This document shows positions 33,705 through 42,508 of a stretch of 64,000 nt of DNA, in pieces. The notes beneath the pieces were generated by a model. That model made no database searches. It was not told the origin of the DNA and saw only the letters and a program-made list of their open reading frames with translations. The DNA comes from Mycoplasma sp. Mirounga ES2805-ORL (GTDB lineage: Bacteria > Bacillota_I > Bacilli_A > Mycoplasmatales > Metamycoplasmataceae), in assembly GCF_017084445.1 (NCBI RefSeq), contig NZ_CP070947.1:248001-312000 (forward strand). Direction: 5' to 3'. The position numbers and the translations under genes are program-made. Positions within the stretch are counted from its first letter, which is position 1; every line of letters begins with the position of its first letter.

Positions 33705-34672
33705 TATTTTTCCTCTCACTTCTTAATGGCTAAGTTTAAATCTGCTAAAACATCATCAACTTGATCCCAAGAATCTAAAGTACAACCAGCAGCATTTGCA
33801 TGACCACCGCCATTATATTTTCTTGCAACTTCATTTACAAGTGGACCATTAGATCTTAAACGACCTCTAATTTTGCCATCCTCTAGTTCAACAAAAAATG
33901 CTCAACAGTTATTATCTTCAATGTTTGCTAGCTCATTAACAAATATTGCGGAATATTGGTCATTAAATCCATATTCCGCTTGTTTAGCTTTAGTAACTAA
34001 ATAGTAAAGAACTCTTCCACTTTTTTTGAAATTAGATAATATATCACCAACATATTTGATATCAACTGTAGTTCTTTTGTTTAACTCTTTAAAAATCTTT
34101 TGAGCATCAATTGATCCTTTTTCATAAAGAAACGAAGCTAATTGGTGAGTTCTTGATGAAGTATCTTCATATAAAAAACGCCCCGAGTCAGTTATTATTC
34201 CTAAAAATGTATGTTCTGCTGCTTTTTTATTTACTTTTCAATTTGATTTTTGAGCTAACTCAGCAATCATTTCTGCAGCTGCTACATAATGTTCATCAAC
34301 TCATAAATAGTCATATTTAATATCACTATCATTTGGATGATGATCAATCCTTAGTGTTTTGGTGTGTTTGTTATCAACTAAAGCTTCTGCACCTTCGATC
34401 CTATCGCTTGATGAAGCATCAACAACAATACCTAATGAATTTTTATAATTAATATTATTAGGATTATCATATTTATAATCCATAAAATTAAATATATTCA
34501 TATTATTACCTGGAGTAAAAACATTTTTCTTAGGGTAGTTTGTTCTTATAAATTCAGCCAAACCGGCTTGCGATCCTAAACAATCTCCGTCTGGTCTTTT
34601 ATGATGATAAATAATAATATTATCTGCTTCTTCAATAGCTTTTAGTGCATCTTTGTATGTTCCTATTTTCAT
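33704..34672 (-). CDS. DHH/DHHA1 phosphoesterase, first of a pair (NrnA/PdeM-like)
   Basis: This 322-residue protein is a paralogue of the next gene. It has YHHKRPDGDCLGSQAG near residue 22, RIDHHPNDSD near 110, a DTSSRTHQ segment and the DHHA1 glycine motif GGGHANAAGC near 295. Function options are nanoRNase/pAp phosphatase or c-di-AMP phosphodiesterase; the cyclase at 6415-6993 supplies a reason for the latter. The start ATG at 34672 has AAGGAGAAAT upstream. It heads the two-gene operon. UGA Trp codons include 34298. Confidence 0.9.
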
Positions 34673-34842
34673 ATTTCTCCTTATTTTAATATTTATGTAT
34701 ATAATATTTTACTAGATTACTAAAAGTAACAAGTAGAACAGTTTATTTTATTACCTTTTGGTATAAATAGTGCAAGAAAAAATATTTTAAAAAAAATAAA
34801 AAAATTTCTTTGAATTATTTTAAAAAGTACTATTATATTATC

Positions 34843-34941
34843 AGTGGTTATAGCAAGAGGGATCGCCTGATACCATTCCGAACTCAGTAGTTAAGCCTCT
34901 TAGTGCCGACGATAGCAGAGATGCGAAAATAGGGCGCCGCT
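34843..34941 (+). rRNA. rrf: 5S ribosomal RNA, apart from other rRNA genes
   Basis: Core features of 5S are visible: AGTGGT (34843-34848) pairs with GCCGCT (34936-34941), and the middle contains the conserved GATACCATTCCGAACTCAG, AGTTAAGCCTCTTAGTGCCGA and GATGCGAAAATAGG stretches. A promoter-like TTGAAT and TATTATATTA lie about 15-30 bases upstream, and a T run follows. No 16S or 23S gene is next to it. Termini may be off by a few bases. Confidence 0.92.
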
Positions 34942-34999
34942 TTTTTTATTCTTTTTTTTACATAAAATATAAATAAAAAAAGATAAGTTATTACTTAAC

Positions 35000-35455
35000 C
35001 TATCTTATTCATTCATTTGTATCTATATTAAATATCTTGCTAGCTTCATTTGAGCCACTCCCAAAGTCATAAAAATTCTTTATTTCAGTGAATATTTTTT
35101 TAGCTTCATTTAATTGAAGTGGTTCTTGACCAGAGATATTTGCACTAGTTACATAACAAGGACCATGTTTTAATAAAAAATCAATTAACTGTTTGTTATT
35201 AGGCATTCTAAAACCTTGCTTATTAACAACAACCGAATAAGCTCCTGGCCAGTATTTTTCAGCAAATAAATCAGCTTCTTTATTCCACTCTTTAAATTTT
35301 CTAGCTTGATCAACAGATCCGACTAAAATCATTATTTTTTTAGTAAGAGGTCTTTTTTTAATGGTGTAAATTGCATCAAGAGTTTCTTGAGAAATAGGTC
35401 CACCTAGACCTGTAACAGTATCTGTTGTACAAATAAATATATCTTTAAAATTCAT
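35000..35455 (-). CDS. Sua5/YrdC family, L-threonylcarbamoyladenylate synthase-like
   Basis: This 151-residue protein joins threonine, bicarbonate and ATP into the TC-AMP used for t6A modification of tRNAs. It has the KKRPLTKKIMILV segment (KxR motif near residue 35), a C-shaped strand pattern, YWPGAYSVVV, and the binding motif TSANISG near residue 108. It is shorter than the typical 180-200 residues but matches minimal mycoplasma forms. One UGA Trp at 35009 extends the end by two codons to a TAG stop. No obvious Shine-Dalgarno. Neighbours unrelated. Confidence 0.85.
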
Positions 35456-35531
35456 AATAGTAATTATTATAGAATAAATATTCTAATGCTGGATATAAAT
35501 TCAAAAAACTACTTTTAGAATTATTTAGCTT

Positions 35532-35640
35532 ACCAATTTACATAATCACCCATATAAGTTTTAAAATTAGCATAAAAATTATTTTATTGAGCATTATAAT
35601 AAACTAATGTTAAATAAAATAGGCATTATTTAAATACTTA
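35532..35640 (+). ncRNA. Possible tracrRNA-like element (anti-repeat)
   Basis: Positions 35532-35567 can pair with the CRISPR-like repeat at 35755: 25 Watson-Crick and 2 G-U pairs out of 36, with small symmetric internal loops. The 3' end TAAAAT (35562-35567) pairs with the repeat start GTTTTA exactly as the lower stem of known type II tracrRNAs does (terminal G-U included). It lies 188 bp upstream on the same strand. A TATAAA at 35494-35499 could be a -10 box. Downstream, TTTATT/AATAAA and AAATAA/TTATTT form small AT hairpins; no strong terminator is seen. AT-richness makes chance pairing possible. Confidence 0.4.
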
Positions 35641-35754
35641 TTACTGTAATTGTCTATATATTATTAACGAGATTACAATTAATAAATATCAAATATTATT
35701 TATAGTTTTCTAATAGTATTTATTGCAATAATAATTACATAAAAACGTATTGAT

Positions 35755-35856
35755 GTTTTACTACTAATGTGAATGATTATACAAATTAATTAAGTCATAT
35801 AAATGGGATGTATTTTTTTCGTTTTACTACTAATGTGAATGATTATACAAATTAAT
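35755..35856 (+). CRISPR. Minimal CRISPR-like array: two 36-nt repeats, one 30-nt spacer
   Basis: The 36-base repeat is identical at 35755-35790 and 35821-35856. Its start is GTTTTACTACTAATGTGAAT and its end is GATTATACAAATTAAT. The first base on either side differs between copies, so the unit is exactly 36 nt. The spacer (35791-35820) is exactly 30 nt. A 36/30 layout and GTTTTA start are typical of type II arrays, including those of mycoplasmas. No cas gene is in the window, so this would be an orphan or relic. The whole gap 35456-35991 has no gene. A third, very degenerate copy might end near 35919. Confidence 0.65.
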
Positions 35857-35991
35857 AGCAAAGAAAAAGAAAATTAGATAACTTCTAAAAATTCAATTAA
35901 AAGTTATATAACAATTAATATAAAAATTTCAATAGTAGATGTTATAAATAATAATAAAAACATCTTTTAGGATGCTAAATATTGTTTTAAA

Positions 35992-37431
35992 TTAATCATC
36001 TTGGCCAAAACACAAATTATTATAAAAGTGTGATCTTTTATTAAATTCTTCATTAATATATTTGTATCCATATTTTTCTGGTAAGGATTTTTCACCTGAA
36101 AATAAATTTGTCCCAAGTCCTAGTTTATTACCTTCAATTTCAAAACCTAAAGCAGCTATTGTTGTCGGAAATAGATCTAGTGTTGAAAATTTTCTGTTTT
36201 TTAATCTTTTTGGGTCATATTTTAATTCCTTAGAAGGATTTATTATAGTACTATAAACTTTTCTATTTTCTTGCTTTTTACCATTTTTATTGAATTTTGT
36301 AAAATACCCTTCTTTATTATAAGTTCCATAATAATATTGTTTTGTCCCCTCATCCATACTTAAATGGTCTCCAGAAATTACTATTGTTGTATTCTCGTAT
36401 CAATCTTGTTGTTTACATCAATCAATAAATTCATTAATTAAAAATGAAATATATCTAAAAGATTCTTCCATATCAATAGTTTCATCGATATCTTTTATTG
36501 ATTCAACACTATTTTTATCACCCATATTTTTAGTATGATGCGGAAACTTTTTGGCTAAATCAATACCATTCAAACTTTTTCCGGTGATACTGTCACCGTG
36601 TGGTCTATGAGTGTCTACAGTCAAAATTTGCAAATTGAATGGTTTTGATTCTTTAGAGAGATTATTTAATATTCGTTGAGCATTTTTAAATAATAATGGA
36701 TCTTTGTATCCTCATCTGCCAAGATATTCTTTTGGAATTTCTCAGGTGCCATCTATTTGTTCTTCCTTACCTCAATGAGAATCATCTAATTGTTTATTAT
36801 CTAAATAGTATTTTCCTGCTCCTGTTGAATAATGTATATCCAAGTCATCGTCATCAATACTTCCGCCTTTAAAATCATATCAATGATAGTGGTGCGATTT
36901 TAAATATCCTGAATGATTTGCATAATCAACATCATGTCCGGCTATAAAATAATTATTATATCCATTTTCAAACAAAATATCGCTGGTGGTTTTTACTTTA
37001 GGAAAAAAAATTTTACCTTTTTCCTCAACCTTTCAAGGATCTTTAAGGGGAATGCCAGATGATTGAGACACGAACCCTCTTATGGTATCATCACTTCAAT
37101 CAAAAACATATGGACCAGCTAGGTTATCTCCTTGTGCAAAGGTAACATTTTCTTTAGCAAGTTTTGTTAATTCGGGCATTATGTTAGAGCCATTTTTTAA
37201 CTTTCCACCATCTTTTTCATCTAAAACAGTTGACTCTAATGATTCCACGGTTATATATATTAAATTATGTTTTTTATTTGGAGTTTTAATTTTAACTTTA
37301 TGGGTATCAACATAATTTTTAGAAAAAATATTTGTTGATTTTCTAAACTTATTTAAACTACAACTTGCAAATATGGCTGGCATTGTTGTAACTAATGCAA
37401 TAGGTATTAATAATTTTCTAACTGTCTTCAT
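35992..37431 (-). CDS. Sulfatase/LtaS-like lipoprotein (probable phosphoglycerol transferase or phosphatase)
   Basis: This 479-residue protein belongs to the alkaline phosphatase superfamily. An N-terminal signal with lipobox IFASCS (Cys near residue 24) anchors it outside. The nucleophile region is LIYITVESLESTVLD near residue 58; QILTVDTHRPHGD near 270 and ISGDHLSM near 335 supply metal ligands, and TTIAALGFEIEGN follows. LtaS-type enzymes move glycerolphosphate onto lipids; mycoplasma glycolipids could be the acceptors. Catalytic Thr/Ser assignment is tentative. AAAGG is 6 bases upstream of the ATG. Upstream membrane gene lies 27 bp away on the same strand, indicating an operon. Confidence 0.8.
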
Positions 37432-37458
37432 ATGAACCTTTACTAAAATTAAACTATT

Positions 37459-38283
37459 TTAGTTTTTAATTTTATTTATTTTTGAATTGTTTAAAGATAT
37501 TAAAAATATTGCTAAACTACATTTATCTATAAAGAATGCACCTATTTTTGATAACTCCAATTCTAAACTAGATACATTATCTTGTTTTTTAAGTTTGATG
37601 AAAACTATTAATTTAACAATAAATAAACCTGTGGATGATAATAGAAATAATACTAAGAAATAAACATATTTATTTAAAAAAGCGCTAACATTTTTTCAAC
37701 TTCTCATCACCTCTCTTACTTTTTCAAAAAAGTAGAACATTGATATATTCGTCACAACGCAGATGTATATTATAATACATAATAATGTTAATACTTTAAT
37801 AGTTCAAAATACAATTCCCAGTATTGCAATTTTGTTAAAGATTAGGTTGTTTTTACTTACATTATTTTTTTTAAGTAAGAAAACTGAATTATTTTCTTTA
37901 TTATTTGATGATAGTTTCATTCTAAAAAGTTTATAAAAAATTATTATTTTTGCAAATGATAATAAAATTCCGATAATAGATGTTATATATAATCACTTGA
38001 TTTTTTTCTCATTATAATCAATTCTTCTTAAAATTTGAAATAAAAATATTGCAGTTGAAATATTTGTAGAAAAAGCTATCAATGTGATAAAAACTCATGG
38101 AATTAACCATTTTAAAAATAATATTAAGAAATCAACTTCGTTAGAACCGCTATTTCACAGTATATGATTACCAATAATATATACTATTAAACTGGTTAGA
38201 AATAATAATAGAGATATGCTCGAAAAAATAAGTCCATTTATTATTTTTTTAGAAAAGTTAAATTCTTTGTTTTTTTTACTCAT
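37459..38283 (-). CDS. Hypothetical multi-helix membrane protein
   Basis: This 274-residue protein is interrupted by UGA Trp codons, so it does not stand out under the standard code. The frame from ATG at 38283 (preceded by AAAGGAAA) to TAA at 37459 is open. About six membrane helices can be seen: near residues 12-35, 50-72, 95-115, 140-165, 190-215 and 245-265. A basic loop follows the first pair (ILRRIDYNEKKIKW). No family recognised. It directly precedes the sulfatase-like lipoprotein, so a joint role in envelope lipid modification is possible. Confidence 0.7.
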
Positions 38284-38473
38284 TATTAAGTTTCCTTTTC
38301 TCTAATTCTCTAAATTTGACTTATTATAATAAAAATATGTAATTAAATTTATACCATAAGGATTAATAATTAATAACAAAACTTATTTATTATGTAGTAG
38401 CTTTTTATATTTATATTTTTAATTTAAAAAATACAAGACTTTTTCTAACTGTGTTTAAGTATCTAAAAAATAA

Positions 38474-38508
38474 TAAAAAATAGAACCTAAAATAAGTTCT
38501 ATTTTTTA
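38474..38508 (-). terminator. Terminator of the secY-rplQ operon
   Basis: ATAGAAC/GTTCTAT (38480-38486 with 38496-38502), flanked by A's and T's on the two sides. On the minus strand it ends the operon after rplQ. Confidence 0.8.
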
Positions 38509-38540
38509 TTATTAATTAAAGCTTTATTATAAAAGTTTAG

Positions 38541-38912
38541 CTAAACTAGTTCAATAATTGCCATAGTTGTGTTATCACCTCTACGATTAGGCAATTTAAT
38601 GATTCTTGTGTATCCGCCATTTCTTTTTGCGTATTTAGGTGCAATATCATCAAATAAATATTTGACTAAATCTTTTTTATCTTTTTTTGTTTCAACTTCA
38701 AGTGGACGAAGGAAACTTGCAACAAGACGAATATTTGATAAAGTTTTATTTTTACCTTTTGTAATTAGTTTTTCAGCATGTCTTCTAAGTTCTTTAGCAC
38801 GGGTTAGAGTTGTTGTTATACGACCATGTAGGAATAATTCGCTTACTAAATTACGCATTACCCCTTTTCTTCACTTACTATCTCTTTTATATATTTGAAT
38901 TGGATTAGCCAT
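38541..38912 (-). CDS. rplQ: Ribosomal protein L17
   Basis: This 123-residue large-subunit protein reads MANPIQIYKRDSKWRKGVMRNLVSEL at the start (with UGA Trp in SKW), then HGRITTTLTRAKELRRHAEKLIT, the L17 signature, and ends NGGYTRIIKLPNRRGDNTTMAIIELV. The ATG shares its A with the rpoA stop (TAATG), so translation is coupled. Last gene of the operon. Confidence 0.96.
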
Positions 38913-39925
38913 TATTCGTCTCCTCCCTTACTTAATTCATAACCATATTCTTTAAGTTTTGAAATTATTTCTTCAAGTGATTTAGCACCAAGATTTTTAG
39001 TTTGTTCCAATTGTTCATAAGTCATAGAAGCTATTTGACTTAATTTGGTTTTCCCAATATTTCTTAAAGCATTTAATGAACGAACTGAAAGGTTTAATGA
39101 ATTGATATCAATATCAGTATCTTCTTTTTCTAGTTCTTCCTCAATAGCTGTTTCAAAAACTTCTAATTTCATTTCATCAACATCACCAATTAATTTAAAG
39201 TGACTTACTAAAATTTCACAAGCTTGTTGAATAGCAATTTTAGAATCTATAGTACCATCGGTAATTATTGTAAATAATAACTCTTCTTCAATTTGGTTTG
39301 ATGAGGTGTTTAATTCACTAACTGTATAATTAACTTTTTCAATAGGACTAAAATTACTATCAGTTGCAATAAAAATTCCTTTTTTAATTTTAGATTCAAT
39401 TTTTCCGCTAAATAGTGAAGGATTAGAAATGAATTTTTTGTTTTCTTCATTTGAAACAAACCCTCTACCTGAACGTAGATACATTTCTAAATTAATTGAA
39501 CCTTTAGAACTTAAATTACAAATTTCTTGGTTTTTGTTAATAACTTCAATACTTGAGTTTGCTACTTCAAGATTTCCTGATGTAACACTTCCTGGATTGC
39601 TTGCCTTAAGAGTAACTTTGATAATATCGTCATCACCTACTAAATTTGGATCATATTGAAATTTTACTTTCCTTAGATTCATAATTAAAGCAGTTACATC
39701 TTCTAAAACACCTGGAATAGTTTGAAATTCATGATCAACGCCTTCAATCTTAACTGCAAATAGTCCTAGAGATGTAATATTTGATAATAATACTCTTCTA
39801 AGAGCAACACCAACTGTTTTACCAAAACCCCTTTCAAGTGGTTTAACTGAAAAAACAGTTTCATTTTCAACACTATTAGCATTCTTAGGTATTTGAATAT
39901 ATTCTAATTTTGTCATTTTTTTCAT
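38912..39925 (-). CDS. rpoA: RNA polymerase alpha subunit
   Basis: This 337-residue protein assembles RNA polymerase. The N-terminal dimerisation domain is seen in GFGKTVGVALRRVLLSNITSLGLFAVKIEGVDHEF, with the beta/beta' contacts following. After a flexible linker, the C-terminal domain (helix-hairpin-helix, SLRSLNALRNIGKTKLSQIASM and LGAKSLEEIISKLKEYG) is intact. AGGAG sits 10 bases before the ATG; a second Met three codons later is an alternative start. Confidence 0.97.
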   Translation of the reverse strand: MKKMTKLEYIQIPKNANSVENETVFSVKPLERGFGKTVGVALRRVLLSNITSLGLFAVKIEGVDHEFQTIPGVLEDVTALIMNLRKVKFQYDPNLVGDDDIIKVTLKASNPGSVTSGNLEVANSSIEVINKNQEICNLSSKGSINLEMYLRSGRGFVSNEENKKFISNPSLFSGKIESKIKKGIFIATDSNFSPIEKVNYTVSELNTSSNQIEEELLFTIITDGTIDSKIAIQQACEILVSHFKLIGDVDEMKLEVFETAIEEELEKEDTDIDINSLNLSVRSLNALRNIGKTKLSQIASMTYEQLEQTKNLGAKSLEEIISKLKEYGYELSKGGDE

Positions 39926-39950
39926 TAGATAATTTCTCCTTTATATTTGA

Positions 39951-40340
39951 TTATTTCTTAAGTTTAAGACGTTTTAAGATACGTTTTGGAGGTCTTGTTC
40001 CATTGTGAGGAACTGGTGTAACATCTTTAATTTCAGTAACTGTAATTCCTGAAACTTCAATTTGTTTACGAGCTGCATCCTTACCAGCTCCTAAACCTTT
40101 TAATTCAACTCTAACTGATTTAATTCCGTGTTCCTTAGCTGATTCTGAAGCTGCTGCGGCTGCTAAACCTGCTGCATAAGGGGTCTTTTTCTTTGTACCT
40201 TTGTAACCAATTGCTCCTGATGATGATCAAGCAATAACATTACCGTTTTCATCTGCGAATGTAACAATAGTATTTTGGTTAGTTGAGTGGATGTGAGCCA
40301 CACCATTAACTATATTTTTCTTTTTAGTTTTTCTAGCCAT
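39951..40340 (-). CDS. rpsK: Ribosomal protein S11
   Basis: This 129-residue protein has the S11 core [54 protein letters not shown] and the signature [17 protein letters not shown]. One UGA Trp (AWSSS) splits it under the standard code. Start ATG at 40340 is 2 bp after the rpsM stop; end is KLKK then TAA. Confidence 0.97.
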
Positions 40341-40342
40341 TA

Positions 40343-40711
40343 TTATTTACCTTTCTTACCTGCAACTGTTTTTCTAGGACCCTTACGTGTTCTAGCATTC
40401 TTTTGAGTACATTGACCTCTAACTGGCAATCCCTTACGATGTCTTACACCACGATAACATTTGATTTCCATCAAACGTTTGATGTTAAGACTAACTTCAC
40501 GGTGTAATTCACCTTCTGTTACATATGCTTTTGCAACTTCACGAATAGCTGATAATTGTTCTTCAGTTAAATCTTTAACTCTTGTGCTTTCGTCAATATT
40601 TGCTTTTTTGCAAATTTCACTTGCTACTGTTCTACCAATACCATAAATGTAAGTTAAACTAATAACTACACGTTTATTGTTTGGAATTTCAACGTTTAAA
40701 ATTCTAGCCAT
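40343..40711 (-). CDS. rpsM: Ribosomal protein S13
   Basis: This 122-residue protein starts [25 protein letters not shown] and ends with the signature [25 protein letters not shown]. It contacts the head of the 30S subunit and P-site tRNA. It lies between rpmJ and rpsK, the canonical order. The start is 6 bp after the rpmJ stop. Confidence 0.97.
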   Translation of the reverse strand: MARILNVEIPNNKRVVISLTYIYGIGRTVASEICKKANIDESTRVKDLTEEQLSAIREVAKAYVTEGELHREVSLNIKRLMEIKCYRGVRHRKGLPVRGQCTQKNARTRKGPRKTVAGKKGK

Positions 40712-40717
40712 ATCTTC

Positions 40718-40831
40718 CTATCCTTGTCTTTGTTTATGTTTAGGTAATTTACAAATTACTCTAATAACACCTTTACGTTTAATAATGCGACAATCTTTAC
40801 ACATTTTTTTAACACTAGCTCTTACTTTCAT
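40718..40831 (-). CDS. rpmJ: Ribosomal protein L36
   Basis: This 37-residue protein is complete: it starts [14 protein letters not shown] and ends [11 protein letters not shown]. The zinc-ligand set C-x2-C-x12-C-x4-H is present. AAGGAG is upstream of the ATG at 40831. Between infA and rpsM. Confidence 0.96.
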   Translation of the reverse strand: MKVRASVKKMCKDCRIIKRKGVIRVICKLPKHKQRQG

Positions 40832-40839
40832 ATTTCTCC

Positions 40840-41055
40840 TTATTTATGACGATAAGTAATACGTCCAAGATTTAAATTATATGGACTTATTTCTACGTCA
40901 ACTGTGTCACCGGGTAGAATACGAATATGATGTACACGCATTTTCCCTGATATATGAGCTTTAATTAACATACCGTTTTCTAATTCGACAGAATACTCAT
41001 CTGTTGAATAAGACTCTTTAACAACGGCTTTTAGTTTAATAGCATCTTTTGCCAA
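40840..41055 (-). CDS. infA: Translation initiation factor IF-1
   Basis: This 71-residue OB-fold factor binds the ribosomal A site. It reads [15 protein letters not shown], then [47 protein letters not shown], the classical IF-1 pattern. The start is TTG, not ATG, at 41053-41055: it lies directly after the map stop (TAATTG) with AAAGGA placed correctly. No in-frame ATG nearby fits. Confidence 0.95.
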   Translation of the reverse strand: MAKDAIKLKAVVKESYSTDEYSVELENGMLIKAHISGKMRVHHIRILPGDTVDVEISPYNLNLGRITYRHK

Positions 41056-41805
41056 TTAAATTCCTTTCGTTAATACTACGCCTTTACCATTTTTAATTAA
41101 GACTGTATGTTCATAATGGGCAGTTTTCTTGCCTGAAGGTGAAAAAACAGTTCATCTGTCTCTTTTAACCTTGACTCTTTTTGAACCCTGAACAATCATA
41201 GGCTCAATACAGATAACCATACCATCTTTTAATAGCTCTCCGGTACCTGGTTTGCCATCATTAAAGACCATAGGGTCTTCATGAAGATCTCTACCAATTC
41301 CGTGTCCGCAGTATTCGTCGGGAGTAAATAAACCATTATCTCTTATTACTTTGCCGACTGCATAACTAATATCACCTACTCTAGCACCGGGTTTAATTGC
41401 ATTTAAACCGGCATAGAATGATTCTTTAGCAACATCAATTACTTTTTGGTCTTCTTCAGTTATTGAACCGACACCTTTTGTAAAAGCACTATCTGAATAG
41501 TAACCTTCATAAATAACACCTAGATCAACTTTAACTAAGTCGCCCGGTTTTATGATGTAGTTCCCTGGAATACCATGGATTAGTTCTTCATTTACAGAAA
41601 TACAAGCAGTGTTTGGGAAACCATACATTCCCAAAAAAGCTGGTTTAACATTTCTTTTAATTATTTCATTAAAAGCGACTGAATCCACTTCTTTTAATGA
41701 AACACCTGGTCTTATAAAGTCATAAACAACTTGTTTAACTTCTGCCAGGATTTGACAACTTTTTGTAATTTTTTCAATTTCGTTTTTGTTTTTAATTGTA
41801 ATCAT
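41056..41805 (-). CDS. map: Methionine aminopeptidase
   Basis: This 249-residue metalloprotease removes N-terminal Met. Metal ligands appear in order: DLGVIYEGYYSDSAFT (two Asp), GHGIGRDLHEDP (His), IEPM (Glu) and the final Glu in ...TAHYEHTVLI. The HGIPG substrate His is present. One UGA Trp (RDRWTVFSP) near residue 218. Start ATG at 41805; no strong ribosome site. Confidence 0.96.
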
Positions 41806-41851
41806 AATATATTTTTAATTAATCTCCATAACTACTAATATAAAAATGAAA

Positions 41852-42508
41852 TTATTTTATACCTAATTTATCTTTAATATTACTTGCAATATCTTCAACT
41901 TTACCACTTGCATCAAAAACCGTTAAATTATTTTTATTTTTATAGTAATCAAGAAGCGGTTTTGTTTGTTCATTATAAACAGACATTCTAACTTTAATAG
42001 ATTCAATTGAGTCATCTGCTCTTGTAATTAATTTTGTGTTGCAATTATCACATCTTTCACCATTTTTACTTGGCATAAATTCAATGTGAAAACCTTTTTT
42101 ACATTTAGGACATGAGCGACGCCCATTAAGACGTTTCATAATAAGATCTTCTGGAGCAACTAATTCTATAACTCTATACTTAAAAAAGTCTAGAGAATCT
42201 AAAAATTCAGCCTGATCTAATGTTCTTGGATATCCGTCAAGAATTACAGATTTATTTTCTTTGTTTAATTCTATAAGTTTTTTTCTAACAATCTCATTAG
42301 TTATTTCATCAGTAACATATTTTCCGGAACTGACAATAGCTGATATTTTCTTTCCTAACTCACTTTGTGAAGCAATTTCAGCTCTAAAAATACTTCCGGT
42401 AGATAAATGAATGATATTTTCATTATCTGCTATGTTCCCAGCAACTGTACCCTTGCCAACCCCTGGAGAACCTAAAAAAACAATATTTATATTTTTATTT
42501 TCTATCAT
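41852..42508 (-). CDS. adk: Adenylate kinase
   Basis: This 218-residue enzyme interconverts ATP, ADP and AMP. P loop GSPGVGKGT at residue 13; LSTGSIFRAEIAS; LDGYPRTLDQAEFL; the LID contains two Cys pairs (CPKC and CDNC), so it is the zinc type. It overlaps the secY stop by seven bases and thus belongs to the operon. Confidence 0.97.
   Translation of the reverse strand: MIENKNINIVFLGSPGVGKGTVAGNIADNENIIHLSTGSIFRAEIASQSELGKKISAIVSSGKYVTDEITNEIVRKKLIELNKENKSVILDGYPRTLDQAEFLDSLDFFKYRVIELVAPEDLIMKRLNGRRSCPKCKKGFHIEFMPSKNGERCDNCNTKLITRADDSIESIKVRMSVYNEQTKPLLDYYKNKNNLTVFDASGKVEDIASNIKDKLGIK

Noticed and set aside
35887-35922. Third CRISPR repeat at the expected 66-nt spacing
   Set aside because: Only the last part (near 35903-35919) resembles the repeat end and needs gaps; too weak in AT-rich DNA to count as a copy.
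35961-35974. Terminator of the sulfatase-like gene
   Set aside because: The CATC/GATG stem is only four to five base pairs; too weak to list as a feature.
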